Notes: generated by a model not told the origin, from the letters alone. Shown: positions 8,085 to 15,842, counted from the stretch's first letter. The stretch is DNA of 26,260 nt from an uncultured Eubacterium sp. (GCA_937915825.1 CALGGT010000056.1:1-26260); one strand, 5' to 3'. Numbers and translations are program-made.

Positions 8085-8113
8085 ATTCTAACACAAGTAA
8101 AAGTTCTTGACAA
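8085..8113 (-). promoter_or_regulatory. Sigma-A promoter of the DUF1292 gene
   Basis: On minus, TTGTCA (8113-8108) and TAGAAT (8090-8085) have a 17-base spacer. The predicted leader is about 40 bases. The -35 hexamer shares five bases with the -35 of the divergent queT promoter. Confidence 0.85.
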
Positions 8114-8135
8114 CGAAAATTCTTTTTTTTACAAT
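8107..8135 (+). promoter_or_regulatory. Sigma-A promoter of queT-plsC
   Basis: A consensus TTGACA (8107-8112) and TACAAT (8130-8135) are separated by 17 bases. Transcription would begin near 8142, exactly where the structured leader starts. Confidence 0.88.
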
Positions 8136-8141
8136 AACAAA

Positions 8142-8222
8142 GGAAGCCTGTTTCCCAAACAGGTTTTGTAACTGATAACCCGTGTGTTCGAGACCATCCA
8201 CACGTAAAACAAAACTAGGAGA
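8142..8222 (+). promoter_or_regulatory. Structured queT leader, probable preQ1 riboswitch
   Basis: Three helices can be drawn. CCTGTTT (8147-8153) pairs with AAACAGG (8157-8163). TTTTGT (8164-8169) pairs with ACAAAA (8209-8214). Nested inside is CGTGTG (8181-8186) with CACACG (8199-8204). The closing strand of the second helix runs straight into the ribosome binding site AGGAG (8217-8221), and UUCC in the first hairpin (8152-8155) could pair with GGAG. QueT genes are regularly controlled by preQ1 riboswitches, and about 80 bases with a nested extra helix is nearer to class II/III than to the roughly 34-base class I. The class is not settled by eye. Expected mode: ligand binding hides the ribosome binding site. 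Confidence 0.65.
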
Positions 8223-8228
8223 ATCATT

Positions 8229-8732
8229 ATGTCACAAAAAAACCGTAACGTAAGTCTGGCAGCCTTGATCGCTGCTTTGTATGTAGTATTAACCTTTCTA
8301 TCCAATGCATTCGGAATGGCAAGCGGTATGATCCAGGTCCGTATTTCGGAAGCACTTTGCATTCTTCCCATCTTTACGCCCTGGGCCATTCCCGGTCTGA
8401 CGCTGGGTTGCTTTTTCAGTAATCTCCTGACCGGATGCGCCCTGCCCGATATTATCTTTGGAACTTTCGCCACTTTGATGGGGGCTGTGGGAACGTATTA
8501 TTTACGTTCTTACCGATTTTTGTCCCCTCTTCCACCTATTGTAGCCAATACCGTGATCATTCCCTTTGTGTTGCGATACGCGTACCATTTAACGGAAGCC
8601 CTTCCCTTTATGATGTTAACGGTAGGTGCTGGCGAAGTGATTTCCTGTGGAGTACTCGGCATCGCTCTTATGCTTGCCATCACCCCCATGAAAGACCGCT
8701 TGTTCCCCTCGGACCAAGGGCGTCCGACTTGA
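8229..8732 (+). CDS. queT: QueT family queuosine-precursor transporter (ECF S component)
   Basis: A 167-residue, almost wholly hydrophobic protein with five or six membrane helices. Family signatures are VRISEALCILPIFTPWAIPGLTLGCFFSNLLTG split across residues 34-66, then LPDIIFGTFATLMGA and FMMLTVGAGEVISC. QueT (DUF988) is the substrate-binding S component that works with a shared ECF energizing module to import preQ1 or another queuosine precursor for tRNA modification. The module genes are not in this window. AGGAG lies 7 bases before the ATG, at the end of the structured leader. plsC follows after 29 bases, likely co-transcribed. Confidence 0.93.
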   Translation: MSQKNRNVSLAALIAALYVVLTFLSNAFGMASGMIQVRISEALCILPIFTPWAIPGLTLGCFFSNLLTGCALPDIIFGTFATLMGAVGTYYLRSYRFLSPLPPIVANTVIIPFVLRYAYHLTEALPFMMLTVGAGEVISCGVLGIALMLAITPMKDRLFPSDQGRPT

Positions 8733-8761
8733 CACTACAGAATATAAAGGAGGATTCATCC

Positions 8762-9511
8762 ATGAGAACGATCATCATCGCCATCTCTTATCTTATCATC
8801 ATCCTGATCAGTTTACCTTTGCTGCTTATTGAATTGGTGATTCGACATTTTTCCCCGAAAACCGCCGCCGCCTTTGCCCTGCAAGTGGTTCACGTGGTAT
8901 TTCGCTATTGTATGTTTGTATCCGGATGTAAGAAAACCGTGGTGGGCTTGGAAAATATCCCTCGGGATACCCCGGTTATGTTTGCCGCAAACCACCGTGG
9001 ATTCTATGACATTATCCTGACTTATTCTGAACTGGGATCCATTCACAAACAAACCGCTTTTATATCCAAAAAAGAAATAAAAAAATTTCCCATCATCGCC
9101 CAATGGATGTATTTTCTTAATTGTTTGTTCCTGGACCGGGATGATATCAAACAAAGCCTGCAGGTGATCCTGACCGCCATATCTCTGGTAAAGGACGGCT
9201 ATTCCATTTATATTGCGCCAGAGGGCACACGAAATCCCACCGACACCCTTCTTCCCTTTAAGGAAGGCAGCATGAAGATCGCTACCAAGGGTAAGGTTCC
9301 CATTGTGCCGGTTTGCCTGTTAAATACCGAAAATATTCTGGAATCAAAACTCCCCTGGATCACCAAAGGACCTATCTACCTGGAATTCGGCAAGCCCATT
9401 GATGTAAATACCCTAGATCCTGAGGATAAGAAGCATCTGGGTGCCTACGTTCAAAAAATCGTGCAATCCATGTATGATAACGCCAAGGCTCATTGGAACG
9501 GATCCCTGTGA
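8762..9511 (+). CDS. plsC: 1-acyl-sn-glycerol-3-phosphate acyltransferase (PlsC family)
   Basis: A 249-residue membrane-associated acyltransferase that makes phosphatidic acid from lysophosphatidic acid. One N-terminal membrane helix (about 2-27) precedes the catalytic HX4D motif in AANHRGFYDII (about 74-84), and the second family motif APEGTRNPTDTLLPFKEGS lies near 158-176. A following IVPVCLLN stretch matches block IV of the family. The start is fixed by AAAGGAGG 8 bases upstream of ATG 8762; the longer open frame reaching back over queT is not coding. Likely the second gene of the queT transcript. Acyl-donor preference cannot be read. Confidence 0.9.
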   Translation: MRTIIIAISYLIIILISLPLLLIELVIRHFSPKTAAAFALQVVHVVFRYCMFVSGCKKTVVGLENIPRDTPVMFAANHRGFYDIILTYSELGSIHKQTAFISKKEIKKFPIIAQWMYFLNCLFLDRDDIKQSLQVILTAISLVKDGYSIYIAPEGTRNPTDTLLPFKEGSMKIATKGKVPIVPVCLLNTENILESKLPWITKGPIYLEFGKPIDVNTLDPEDKKHLGAYVQKIVQSMYDNAKAHWNGSL

Positions 9512-9570
9512 ATTGTATCACGGTTTTGAAAAAAAATAAAATTCACCTTTTCATTTGATAAAAAACATGT

Positions 9571-9576
9571 TACAAT
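9571..9576 (+). promoter_or_regulatory. Extended -10 promoter for the 9601 gene
   Basis: TACAAT is preceded by TGT, the extended -10 motif. The best -35 at a 17-base spacing is TTTTCA (9548-9553), four of six consensus bases. AAAGGAG follows and ends 6 bases before ATG 9601. Confidence 0.65.
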
Positions 9577-9600
9577 ACTTTCCGTAGAAAGGAGCAGATC

Positions 9601-10062
9601 ATGAAAACATTTTTTATCGTTTTGGCTATTATTCTAGCCGTTGTATTCGTCGCTTTTATCGTTTTATCCATTGTCGGGAAAAAACTTCAAACCAAGCAGG
9701 AGGCTTCCAAAGCCCAGATGCAAGCCGCATCTCAGGTAGCCACCATACTCGTCATAGATAAAAAGAAACTAAAACTCAAGGATTCCGGTCTTCCCAAAGT
9801 TGTGATCGAGAACACACCGAAATATTTGAGAGGTTCCAAAGTTCCCATTGTAAAGGCCAAGATCGGTCCCAGAGTTATGTCTCTCATGTGTGACGAAAAG
9901 ATCTTTCCCTTGTTGCCCATTAAGAAAGAATTAAAGGTTGTTCTAAGCGGCATCTACATTATGGACGTAAAGGGTTCCCGCAATAACTTGCAAAACCCAG
10001 AGGAAACCTTAGGATTCTTCCAACGTGCCCGATTGAAATTATTGAAAAAATCCGGTATGTAA
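9601..10062 (+). CDS. Conserved-looking small membrane-anchored protein, function unknown
   Basis: A 153-residue protein I do not recognise. Residues 2-27 form one strong membrane helix with no cleavage site or lipobox. A glutamine- and alanine-rich helical stretch follows (about 30-48), then a compact basic domain containing VIDKKKLKLKDSGLP, VPIVKAKIGPRVMSLMCDEKIF and LKVVLSGIYIMDVKG. The charge distribution (a few residues before the helix, basic after) makes a cytoplasmic C-terminal domain plausible. AAAGGAG, its own extended -10 promoter and a strong terminator make it a single-gene unit. Normal codon pattern and good signals support a real gene. Confidence 0.82.
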   Translation: MKTFFIVLAIILAVVFVAFIVLSIVGKKLQTKQEASKAQMQAASQVATILVIDKKKLKLKDSGLPKVVIENTPKYLRGSKVPIVKAKIGPRVMSLMCDEKIFPLLPIKKELKVVLSGIYIMDVKGSRNNLQNPEETLGFFQRARLKLLKKSGM

Positions 10063-10087
10063 ACCAAAACAAAAAACATCAAGACAT

Positions 10088-10122
10088 AAAAAAGTCACCT
10101 CGCAAAATGAGGTGACTTTTTT
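10088..10122. terminator. Intrinsic terminator after the 9601 gene
   Basis: AAAAAAGTCACCTC (10088-10101) pairs perfectly with GAGGTGACTTTTTT (10109-10122) around a 7-base loop. The T-run makes it a terminator on plus; the symmetrical A-run makes it usable on minus too. Confidence 0.93.
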
Positions 10123-10149
10123 ATTCCCCTTATCAATATTCTTTTGAAT

Positions 10150-10187
10150 AAAAAACCGATGGGGTAGCGATTTACTATCCCATCGGC
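10150..10187 (-). terminator. Intrinsic terminator of the secDF operon
   Basis: CCGATGGGGTAG (10156-10167) pairs with CTATCCCATCGG (10176-10187) with one G-U, around an 8-base loop. On minus the hairpin is followed by a run of Ts (10155-10150). It lies just past the stop of the small membrane protein gene. Confidence 0.88.
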
Positions 10188-10192
10188 AATTT

Positions 10193-10534
10193 TTATACTT
10201 TTTCATCCGACCGAATGATATCATAATAGGTGTACAGCTTTTGCACGCCGTTCTCCAGGATGTAATAGTGACGAATGTAGGGCACCAATAACACCAACAG
10301 CATAACCGTTAATAACAGCAGCGAAAGCTGGGGAGCAAAGACCACCGCCAAAATAGCTAAAACCGTTAGGATGGCGAATAGTACCGTTACGATCAAATGG
10401 ATCAATCTTTCATGCTGAAAAAATCCGATTTGAATTAACATCTCCTTCAGAAAAGCTTCCTTCTCCGAGGGGTTAACCCCCTCTTCCGAAGCTTTCTTAT
10501 AATACGCTAAATATTCTTTCAGTCGTTTTTCCAT
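10193..10534 (-). CDS. Small two-helix membrane protein downstream of secDF, function unknown
   Basis: A 113-residue protein with a charged N-terminal amphipathic region (MEKRLKEYLAYYKKASEEG) and two adjacent membrane helices (about 44-66 and 68-88). Its C-terminal part carries VQKLYTYYDIIRSDE. The short loop between helices suggests a hairpin with both ends in the cytoplasm. It starts 5 bases after secDF, so it is almost certainly translated from the same mRNA; the ribosome binding site (AAGAGAT) is weak, which fits coupling. I cannot name a family. Placement invites the guess of a Sec accessory or simply a passenger membrane protein. Confidence 0.8.
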   Translation of the reverse strand: MEKRLKEYLAYYKKASEEGVNPSEKEAFLKEMLIQIGFFQHERLIHLIVTVLFAILTVLAILAVVFAPQLSLLLLTVMLLVLLVPYIRHYYILENGVQKLYTYYDIIRSDEKV

Positions 10535-10539
10535 CGCAA

Positions 10540-13041
10540 TTATCTCTTACCTTTTTTTCTGGACTTTCTGGACTTCTTTCCACCAGAGGCTTTCTTCTTC
10601 TTAGAAACCGACTGGGGTTGTGCCTGAGGAATCTTATCCTCGGTTTTTACTGCCTGATCCGCTTCTTCCGGTTGAGATGGAACTTTCTTTGGCTGGGGTT
10701 GTGTCCTCGTTCTACGAGGCGTTACGCCGGCTGCCTTCATGGCCTCCGCTTTCTTAGCTGCCTGTCTCTTTCCAAATACCTTATTCAAATAGTACCAGAT
10801 CGGGCCTGCCAGGCATACAGAAGAATACGTACCGGAAACAATACCTACGATCAAAGGAATCGCAAACTGACGAACCGCATCAACACCCATAATTGCCAAC
10901 ACAACTACCATGATCAAGGTGGTTAGGGATGTGTAGATACTTCTTGTCAAGGTCTGGGTAATACTTAGATTTACCGTTTGCGCAACATCTTCTCGACTGG
11001 TCGCGCGATTGTGATTCTCACGGATACGGTCAAAGATTACAATGGTTGCGTTGATGGAGTAACCCACAATGGTAAGCATACATGCAATAAACGTACTTCC
11101 CACGCTGATGAAGGAAAATCCTACCACATAAACCGTCAACACAATGATCACATCGTGAAGCAAGGGGATGACCGCTCCAATACCGAATGCCAGGTTCTTG
11201 AACCGGATCCAGATATATAACAACATCAACAGAGATGCTAAGATTACGGAGATAACCGCATCACGTTTCATCTCATCGCTGACCGAAGCGGAAATTGTCT
11301 CCGACTCGATCTGATCCTGTGCCACTCCGTATTTGCTTTCAATGGTTTCTACTAATTTGGCAGATTGATCCTCGGACAAAACCGTCGTACGAAGGATGAC
11401 GGTTCTCTCACCGCTTACGTCGGAATAATCCACATCCGTGACGCCGGTGGAGGATTTTACTAAGTCTTCCAGCTCTTCTCTTAACTGAACCTCGGCGTTG
11501 CCGTCACTGTTAAATCCTTCCGCTCCCTCCGGGAATTTTATGGAAGTAGACGTACCACCGGTAAAGTCCAAACTATAGTTCAAAGAGGATCCATGAACAT
11601 TCTTATTGACGAACAATCCGATCACGCATACCGCGAACAAGCAAATCGAAATGATCGCACATTTCTTGAGGTTCTGTACAAAGTGGATTTCCTTTAAAGT
11701 TTTTACTTTTCCAAAGAACTTCTCGTTCTCCAGACCAAGATTTACAAAACCGCTCAAAATCCAACGGGTAATAAAGATCGCGGTGATCATGGAAATAATA
11801 ATACCGATCGCCAGAGTCTGCGCAAATCCCTTTACGGTACCGGATCCTTTAATATAAAGCATAACCGCTACGATCAAAGTTGTAATGTTACCATCAATGA
11901 TCGCGGACAACGCTTTCTCAAATCCCAACTTGATTGAAGACTTAACCGTTTTTCCGGTTGTAATCTCTTCCCGGATACGGGTAAAGATAATACAGTTTGC
12001 ATCCACGGCCATACCGACGGACAGGATAATACCTGCAATACCGGGCAAGGTTAATGTTACGTTCAAAACATTTAACGTTAACAATACCATTAAAATATAA
12101 ACAACCAATGCCAATGAGGAAGCTACACCGGGCATACGATACATAAAGATCATGAATAAGATGACCAGAATGAATCCCACAACACCAGCATAAAGGCTTG
12201 TCTTCAAGGAAGAAACACCCAGGGTCGCGCCTACAATGTTGGAACGGATATTCTTAAGTTCCAAAGGCAACGCTCCTACACGAAGGATGGTTGCCATATC
12301 TTCCGCATCAGAGAACTTATCAAAGCTTCCTTCGATGATCGCCTTACCATCTGTGATCGCAGCCTGGATCACCGGAGAAGAAACCAACGTACCATCGTAA
12401 ATAATGGACATATTATCCCCTACATGGTTACTGGTTACATTCCCGAACTTCTTCGCTCCCTTACCGGTAAACGTAATGGATACAACATTTTGTACCGCGC
12501 CGGTATTAGACTTTTGCGTCGTTGCTTCTGCAGTCGATACCATGGATCCGTCTAATTTAACATCACCTTTGCTATAATAATAGGTGGTGGTTCCATCCTC
12601 GGAAGCTGCTGTTTCAATGTCTGCGGTTTCACCGGCCGCTTCAATCACTTCCGCTTCTGAAGATTTTAAATCCGCTTCCATAATGAATTCCAGGGAACCG
12701 GCTCTTCCCAGCTTATCCAATACAGCCTGGGGATCGTCTACATCCGGCACATCAATGGTAACGCGATTGTTCCCTTCCTGATAAACCGACGCCTCCGTGC
12801 TTTCGTTCTCTACACGTTTTTGCATCTTGTAGACGGTATCCGCCATTTCCTGAGCCGTGGGGTTCTTCTTTTGTGCCTCATAGGTCACACTGACTCCTCC
12901 GGCCAGATCCAAACCAAGACGGATATTCTTGGCACTTCCCTTGTGCGCATTGCCTAATCCCATATAGGAAACAAACCCTAATGCCACCGCTACTACAACC
13001 AGTAGAAGGATTTGCAATGCTCCTTTCAACTTAGCATTCAT
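10540..13041 (-). CDS. secDF: Fused protein-export membrane protein SecDF
   Basis: An 833-residue fusion of SecD and SecF, an RND-type accessory of the SecYEG channel that uses the ion gradient to help pull proteins out. The SecD half has a first helix (about 8-28), GLDLAGGVSVTYEAQ, a large outside domain with an internal serine/threonine/alanine-rich stretch, SFDKFSDAEDMATILRVGALP, then helices 2-6. The SecF half has LDFTGGTSTSIKFPEG, its own outside loop and a second helix bundle with GYSINATIVIFDRIRENHNR. The tail is strongly basic (KKKKASGGKKSRKSRKKGKR). I start at ATG 13041 with AAAGGAG 7 bases upstream; an extended frame begins 51 bases earlier without a binding site. It has its own TATAAT promoter. 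Confidence 0.95.
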   Translation of the reverse strand: MNAKLKGALQILLLVVVAVALGFVSYMGLGNAHKGSAKNIRLGLDLAGGVSVTYEAQKKNPTAQEMADTVYKMQKRVENESTEASVYQEGNNRVTIDVPDVDDPQAVLDKLGRAGSLEFIMEADLKSSEAEVIEAAGETADIETAASEDGTTTYYYSKGDVKLDGSMVSTAEATTQKSNTGAVQNVVSITFTGKGAKKFGNVTSNHVGDNMSIIYDGTLVSSPVIQAAITDGKAIIEGSFDKFSDAEDMATILRVGALPLELKNIRSNIVGATLGVSSLKTSLYAGVVGFILVILFMIFMYRMPGVASSLALVVYILMVLLTLNVLNVTLTLPGIAGIILSVGMAVDANCIIFTRIREEITTGKTVKSSIKLGFEKALSAIIDGNITTLIVAVMLYIKGSGTVKGFAQTLAIGIIISMITAIFITRWILSGFVNLGLENEKFFGKVKTLKEIHFVQNLKKCAIISICLFAVCVIGLFVNKNVHGSSLNYSLDFTGGTSTSIKFPEGAEGFNSDGNAEVQLREELEDLVKSSTGVTDVDYSDVSGERTVILRTTVLSEDQSAKLVETIESKYGVAQDQIESETISASVSDEMKRDAVISVILASLLMLLYIWIRFKNLAFGIGAVIPLLHDVIIVLTVYVVGFSFISVGSTFIACMLTIVGYSINATIVIFDRIRENHNRATSREDVAQTVNLSITQTLTRSIYTSLTTLIMVVVLAIMGVDAVRQFAIPLIVGIVSGTYSSVCLAGPIWYYLNKVFGKRQAAKKAEAMKAAGVTPRRTRTQPQPKKVPSQPEEADQAVKTEDKIPQAQPQSVSKKKKASGGKKSRKSRKKGKR

Positions 13042-13095
13042 GAATAGATCTCCTTTGCAATATTTTCTCCCATCCCTCGCAACATACAACATGTG

Positions 13096-13124
13096 ATTAT
13101 ATCATATTTACGCTTGCACTTCAA
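13096..13124 (-). promoter_or_regulatory. Sigma-A promoter of secDF
   Basis: On minus, TTGAAG (13124-13119) and TATAAT (13101-13096) have a 17-base spacer. Start near 13089 gives a leader of about 48 bases. Confidence 0.82.
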
Positions 13125-13149
13125 GACTTTTTGAAAGAATAAATAAGTT

Positions 13150-13647
13150 TTATTCTTTGTCAATATGTTTTTTATTTTTTAAGCGCAATTCTTTAAAAAA
13201 ACAGGTCAGTATCTGACTGCATTCTTCTTCCAGAACGCCCTTCTCCACTGTCATGGTATGGTGAAAACCAGGAGTCCCTAACAGATCCACCACCGAACCG
13301 GCACATCCTGCCTTCGGATTCATACAACCGATCACCACACGACTGACTCTGGCCTGGATCAAAGCACCGGCGCACATGGGACAGGGCTCCAACGTTACAT
13401 ACATGGTACACTCGTCCAATCGCCAGTCCCCGATTTTTTTGCAAGCCTTTCGGATTGCTTCTATTTCTGCATGACTGGTTACGCTCTTTCGCTGATTTCG
13501 ATGATTATACCCTCTGGCAAGGATTTGATCCTCTTTTACGATCACACATCCGATGGGCGTTTCACCATTCTCATATGCTTTTTTTGCCTGTTTTAACGCC
13601 TGATTCATGTAATACAGATCCGGCGTGTTCTTTCTAGAAATCCTCAT
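13150..13647 (-). CDS. tadA: tRNA-specific adenosine deaminase TadA
   Basis: A 165-residue cytidine/adenosine deaminase fold enzyme. It converts A34 of tRNA-Arg(ACG) to inosine, so that CGU, CGC and CGA are read. Catalytic HAE motif at H59-E61 and zinc ligands in LEPCPMC at C89 and C92. The spacing and the RVSRVVIGCMNPKAGC stretch fit TadA rather than a nucleoside cytidine deaminase. AAGGA lies 9 bases before the ATG; a second in-frame ATG at residue 14 lacks a site. The leader on the minus strand is nearly all purine. Single gene, opposite in direction to prmA. The 3' end overlaps a weak A/T hairpin near 13132-13152. Confidence 0.93.
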   Translation of the reverse strand: MRISRKNTPDLYYMNQALKQAKKAYENGETPIGCVIVKEDQILARGYNHRNQRKSVTSHAEIEAIRKACKKIGDWRLDECTMYVTLEPCPMCAGALIQARVSRVVIGCMNPKAGCAGSVVDLLGTPGFHHTMTVEKGVLEEECSQILTCFFKELRLKNKKHIDKE

Positions 13648-13738
13648 TTTTTTATTTCCTTAATCTCTTTTTCTTATTCTCTACTTCTTGATCTCTTTAA
13701 CTTCTTTTCTGTTTTATTTTCTAAAAGGAATCTCCGCC

Positions 13739-13767
13739 TTGATTTCCCTGCGTTCTTTCGGTACAAT
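13739..13767 (+). promoter_or_regulatory. Sigma-A promoter of prmA
   Basis: TTGATT (13739-13744) and TACAAT (13762-13767) are 17 bases apart. The predicted start near 13774 leaves a leader of only about 29 bases before the chosen ATG. Confidence 0.82.
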
Positions 13768-13802
13768 AGAAGCAACATGAAAAAAGGACGGTGATCGATT
13801 CC

Positions 13803-14822
13803 ATGCAATGGTATCAATTTACGATTCAAACAACCACCGAAGCGGTGGATCTTTTAAGTGTTTCTCTGAATGAAATCGGTCTGGAAGGGATTGAAATCCG
13901 AGACCACGTTCCCTTTACAACCCAGGAAAAAGAGCAAATGTTTGTGGATATTCTTCCGGATTTCGGTGAGGATGACGGCACGGCCACCATTCTTTGCTAT
14001 GCCGATCTGAGCAGAGATCCGAACGCTCTCCTGGACCAGATCCAACAGGTTCTTTCCGAGGTCGGGGCTTTTATCCCGGTTGGGGAAGGGACGGTTACCC
14101 TGGAAACCACCGAGGATATGGATTGGCAAAATAATTGGAAGCAGTATTTTCACACCTTTCGTGCTTCCTCTCAGATCATTATCCAACCTTCCTGGGAAGA
14201 CGAACTTCCGGAAGATTATGATCCAGGGAAAGATCAGATCATTCATTTGGAACCCGGCAGTGCCTTTGGTTCCGGCACCCATGAAACAACCAAGCTTTGC
14301 ATCCAGGCCTTAACAAAGGTTTCCTGTGAAAATAAATCCATTTTAGATGTGGGATGCGGCAGCGGGATCCTGGGAATCGCCGCCGGAAAACTGAACGCGT
14401 CACACATGGATTTCATTGACGTGGATCCACTGGCTGTAGAGGCGACCGGGGAAAATCTGGAAAAAAATGATCTTCGTTCCCGTGGCTCCGTATTTGCCGG
14501 GGATTTGATCGGAGGAATCAAGAAGGACTCTTCCTATCGTATCACTCCCTTACAGGATGAATCCTATTCGAGTGACGGATTGAAACAAGTCCTTTCTTCT
14601 CAATATGATATGATATTGGCGAACATCCTGGCGGATGTGATCATTCCCTTAACCGATATCCTTCCGCCTCTTTTACGTCCCTCGGGCATTTACATTACAT
14701 CCGGCATCCTTTCCTCTCGCGCTGACGATGTGGCACAGGCACTGGAACAAGCCGGATTCACCATCCTGGAAAAAACCCAGGAAAAAGAATGGGTTTGCTT
14801 TACTTCTCAATTGAAGCCGTAA
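13803..14822 (+). CDS. prmA: Ribosomal protein L11 methyltransferase PrmA
   Basis: A 339-residue S-adenosylmethionine methyltransferase expected to methylate ribosomal protein L11. The N-terminal substrate domain (about 1-125) precedes the Rossmann core: GSAFGSGTHETTKL, motif I LDVGCGSGILGIAAGK, and the catalytic-loop segment ILANILADVIIPL. It is slightly longer than usual, with an insertion after AGDLIGGIKK (about 240-265). I start at ATG 13803, where GGTGA sits 8 bases upstream; the in-frame GTG at 13791 has its AAGGA only 2 bases away. Its last 16 bases overlap the end of the convergent glycosyltransferase gene. No dnaK/dnaJ cluster, a common neighbour, is visible. Confidence 0.92.
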   Translation: MQWYQFTIQTTTEAVDLLSVSLNEIGLEGIEIRDHVPFTTQEKEQMFVDILPDFGEDDGTATILCYADLSRDPNALLDQIQQVLSEVGAFIPVGEGTVTLETTEDMDWQNNWKQYFHTFRASSQIIIQPSWEDELPEDYDPGKDQIIHLEPGSAFGSGTHETTKLCIQALTKVSCENKSILDVGCGSGILGIAAGKLNASHMDFIDVDPLAVEATGENLEKNDLRSRGSVFAGDLIGGIKKDSSYRITPLQDESYSSDGLKQVLSSQYDMILANILADVIIPLTDILPPLLRPSGIYITSGILSSRADDVAQALEQAGFTILEKTQEKEWVCFTSQLKP

Positions 14823-15823
14823 ATCTTTTTCCCTAATTTATACCCCCAAATAACAATGTTGGTGCCTGCCTTGCCGCGGATCTTCATGGGAACTCCCAGG
14901 GCTTGGCGGCTCACCATGCGATACATCGGAAGATTGGCGTCCTTTAAATAACGCCAAAGTTCCTTCTTCTTTTCCAGGCTTTCTTCCGAACCATCTTTCA
15001 ATAAAAAGACGGAACTGACCGCCATCATCATGGTTAGATACTTGATCATGTAGGAGCGCAGCTTCTTATCGTTGAATTTGGGAAGATCATACAGATCGAT
15101 CATGATCTTGGTTACTTTCAATTGTTGATCGATACGGGAGATCATAACTTTCTCATTAACCGACTGATCCTCTCTCCCAATAAAGTAACGATACAAGTCC
15201 AGATCCATATAATACATTTTCTTTACAAAGGGTAAGGGCTGATAGACAAAAATATTATCAACATAAAATGTATGCATGGGCAATTGCAATTCACAATCCC
15301 TTAAAATCTGGGTTCGATAGATCACCGAATGCATTAAAATATTCTGGCTGATCTTCATCTTGCCGGTTTCTTTCCAGCTAAACACACGATTCTGTGGAAA
15401 TACATCCACATAATCAATCACCTTGCTTTTATTCACACTGGGCTTTTCATATACATAATTTGCCAAAAACATGTCCACGGTTTCCCCGGCATAGAGCAGC
15501 TTTTTCAGCTCCGTGACCGCCGTTTTCAACGCCTCTTCATCAAACCAGTCATCGCTGTCCAAAACCTTCAGGTATAAGCCGTTGGCAGCTTCCACGCCTG
15601 TATTAACCGCCTGACCATGGCCCCCATTTTCCTGATGAATGGCACGAACCTGCCCCGGGAACTCTTTCTCAAATTTATCCCCGATCTTAGCGGTTTCATC
15701 TTTCGAACCATCGTCTACAATGATCACTTCCACATCTTCTCCACCAGCCAGGGCGCTTTGAATCGCTTTTTCCATATAGTCCTGGGAATTATAACACGGG
15801 ACTACCACCGTTAGTATTTTCAT
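14807..15823 (-). CDS. Family 2 glycosyltransferase
   Basis: A 338-residue GT-A enzyme. The nucleotide-sugar domain starts at residue 3 with LTVVVPCYNSQDYMEKAI. It carries VIIVDDGSKDET (D37/D38) and the metal-binding LDSDDWFD (89-94). NGGHGQAVNTG (66-76) is a further GT2 block. The C-terminal 150 residues are less typical and hold an amphipathic, basic region suited to membrane contact. There is no membrane helix. Donor and acceptor cannot be read; cell-wall polysaccharide or teichoic acid decoration is a fair guess. AGAGG lies 7 bases before the ATG, 19 bases after comF, so they share a transcript. The stop lies inside the 3' end of prmA. Confidence 0.88.
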   Translation of the reverse strand: MKILTVVVPCYNSQDYMEKAIQSALAGGEDVEVIIVDDGSKDETAKIGDKFEKEFPGQVRAIHQENGGHGQAVNTGVEAANGLYLKVLDSDDWFDEEALKTAVTELKKLLYAGETVDMFLANYVYEKPSVNKSKVIDYVDVFPQNRVFSWKETGKMKISQNILMHSVIYRTQILRDCELQLPMHTFYVDNIFVYQPLPFVKKMYYMDLDLYRYFIGREDQSVNEKVMISRIDQQLKVTKIMIDLYDLPKFNDKKLRSYMIKYLTMMMAVSSVFLLKDGSEESLEKKKELWRYLKDANLPMYRMVSRQALGVPMKIRGKAGTNIVIWGYKLGKKIYGFN

Positions 15824-15842
15824 TTTTTAACCTCTCCATACT

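Noticed and set aside
8142..8222. Classical class I preQ1 aptamer
   Set aside because: An AAAACTAG-like tail is present, but the short hairpin with a C-rich loop and immediate tail of class I cannot be drawn; a longer nested fold fits better.
8435..8761. Long N-terminal extension of PlsC overlapping queT
   Set aside because: It is out of frame with queT, which is clearly coding, and AAAGGAGG fixes the plsC start at 8762.
13041..13092. 17-residue N-terminal extension of SecDF
   Set aside because: The AAAGGAG site points to ATG 13041, and the extension overlaps the predicted promoter's leader and -10 side.
13648..13738. Pyrimidine-rich stretch between tadA and prmA as a small RNA or gene
   Set aside because: Low-complexity C/T tract without hairpin, terminator or start signals; it is probably just the purine-rich tadA leader on the other strand.
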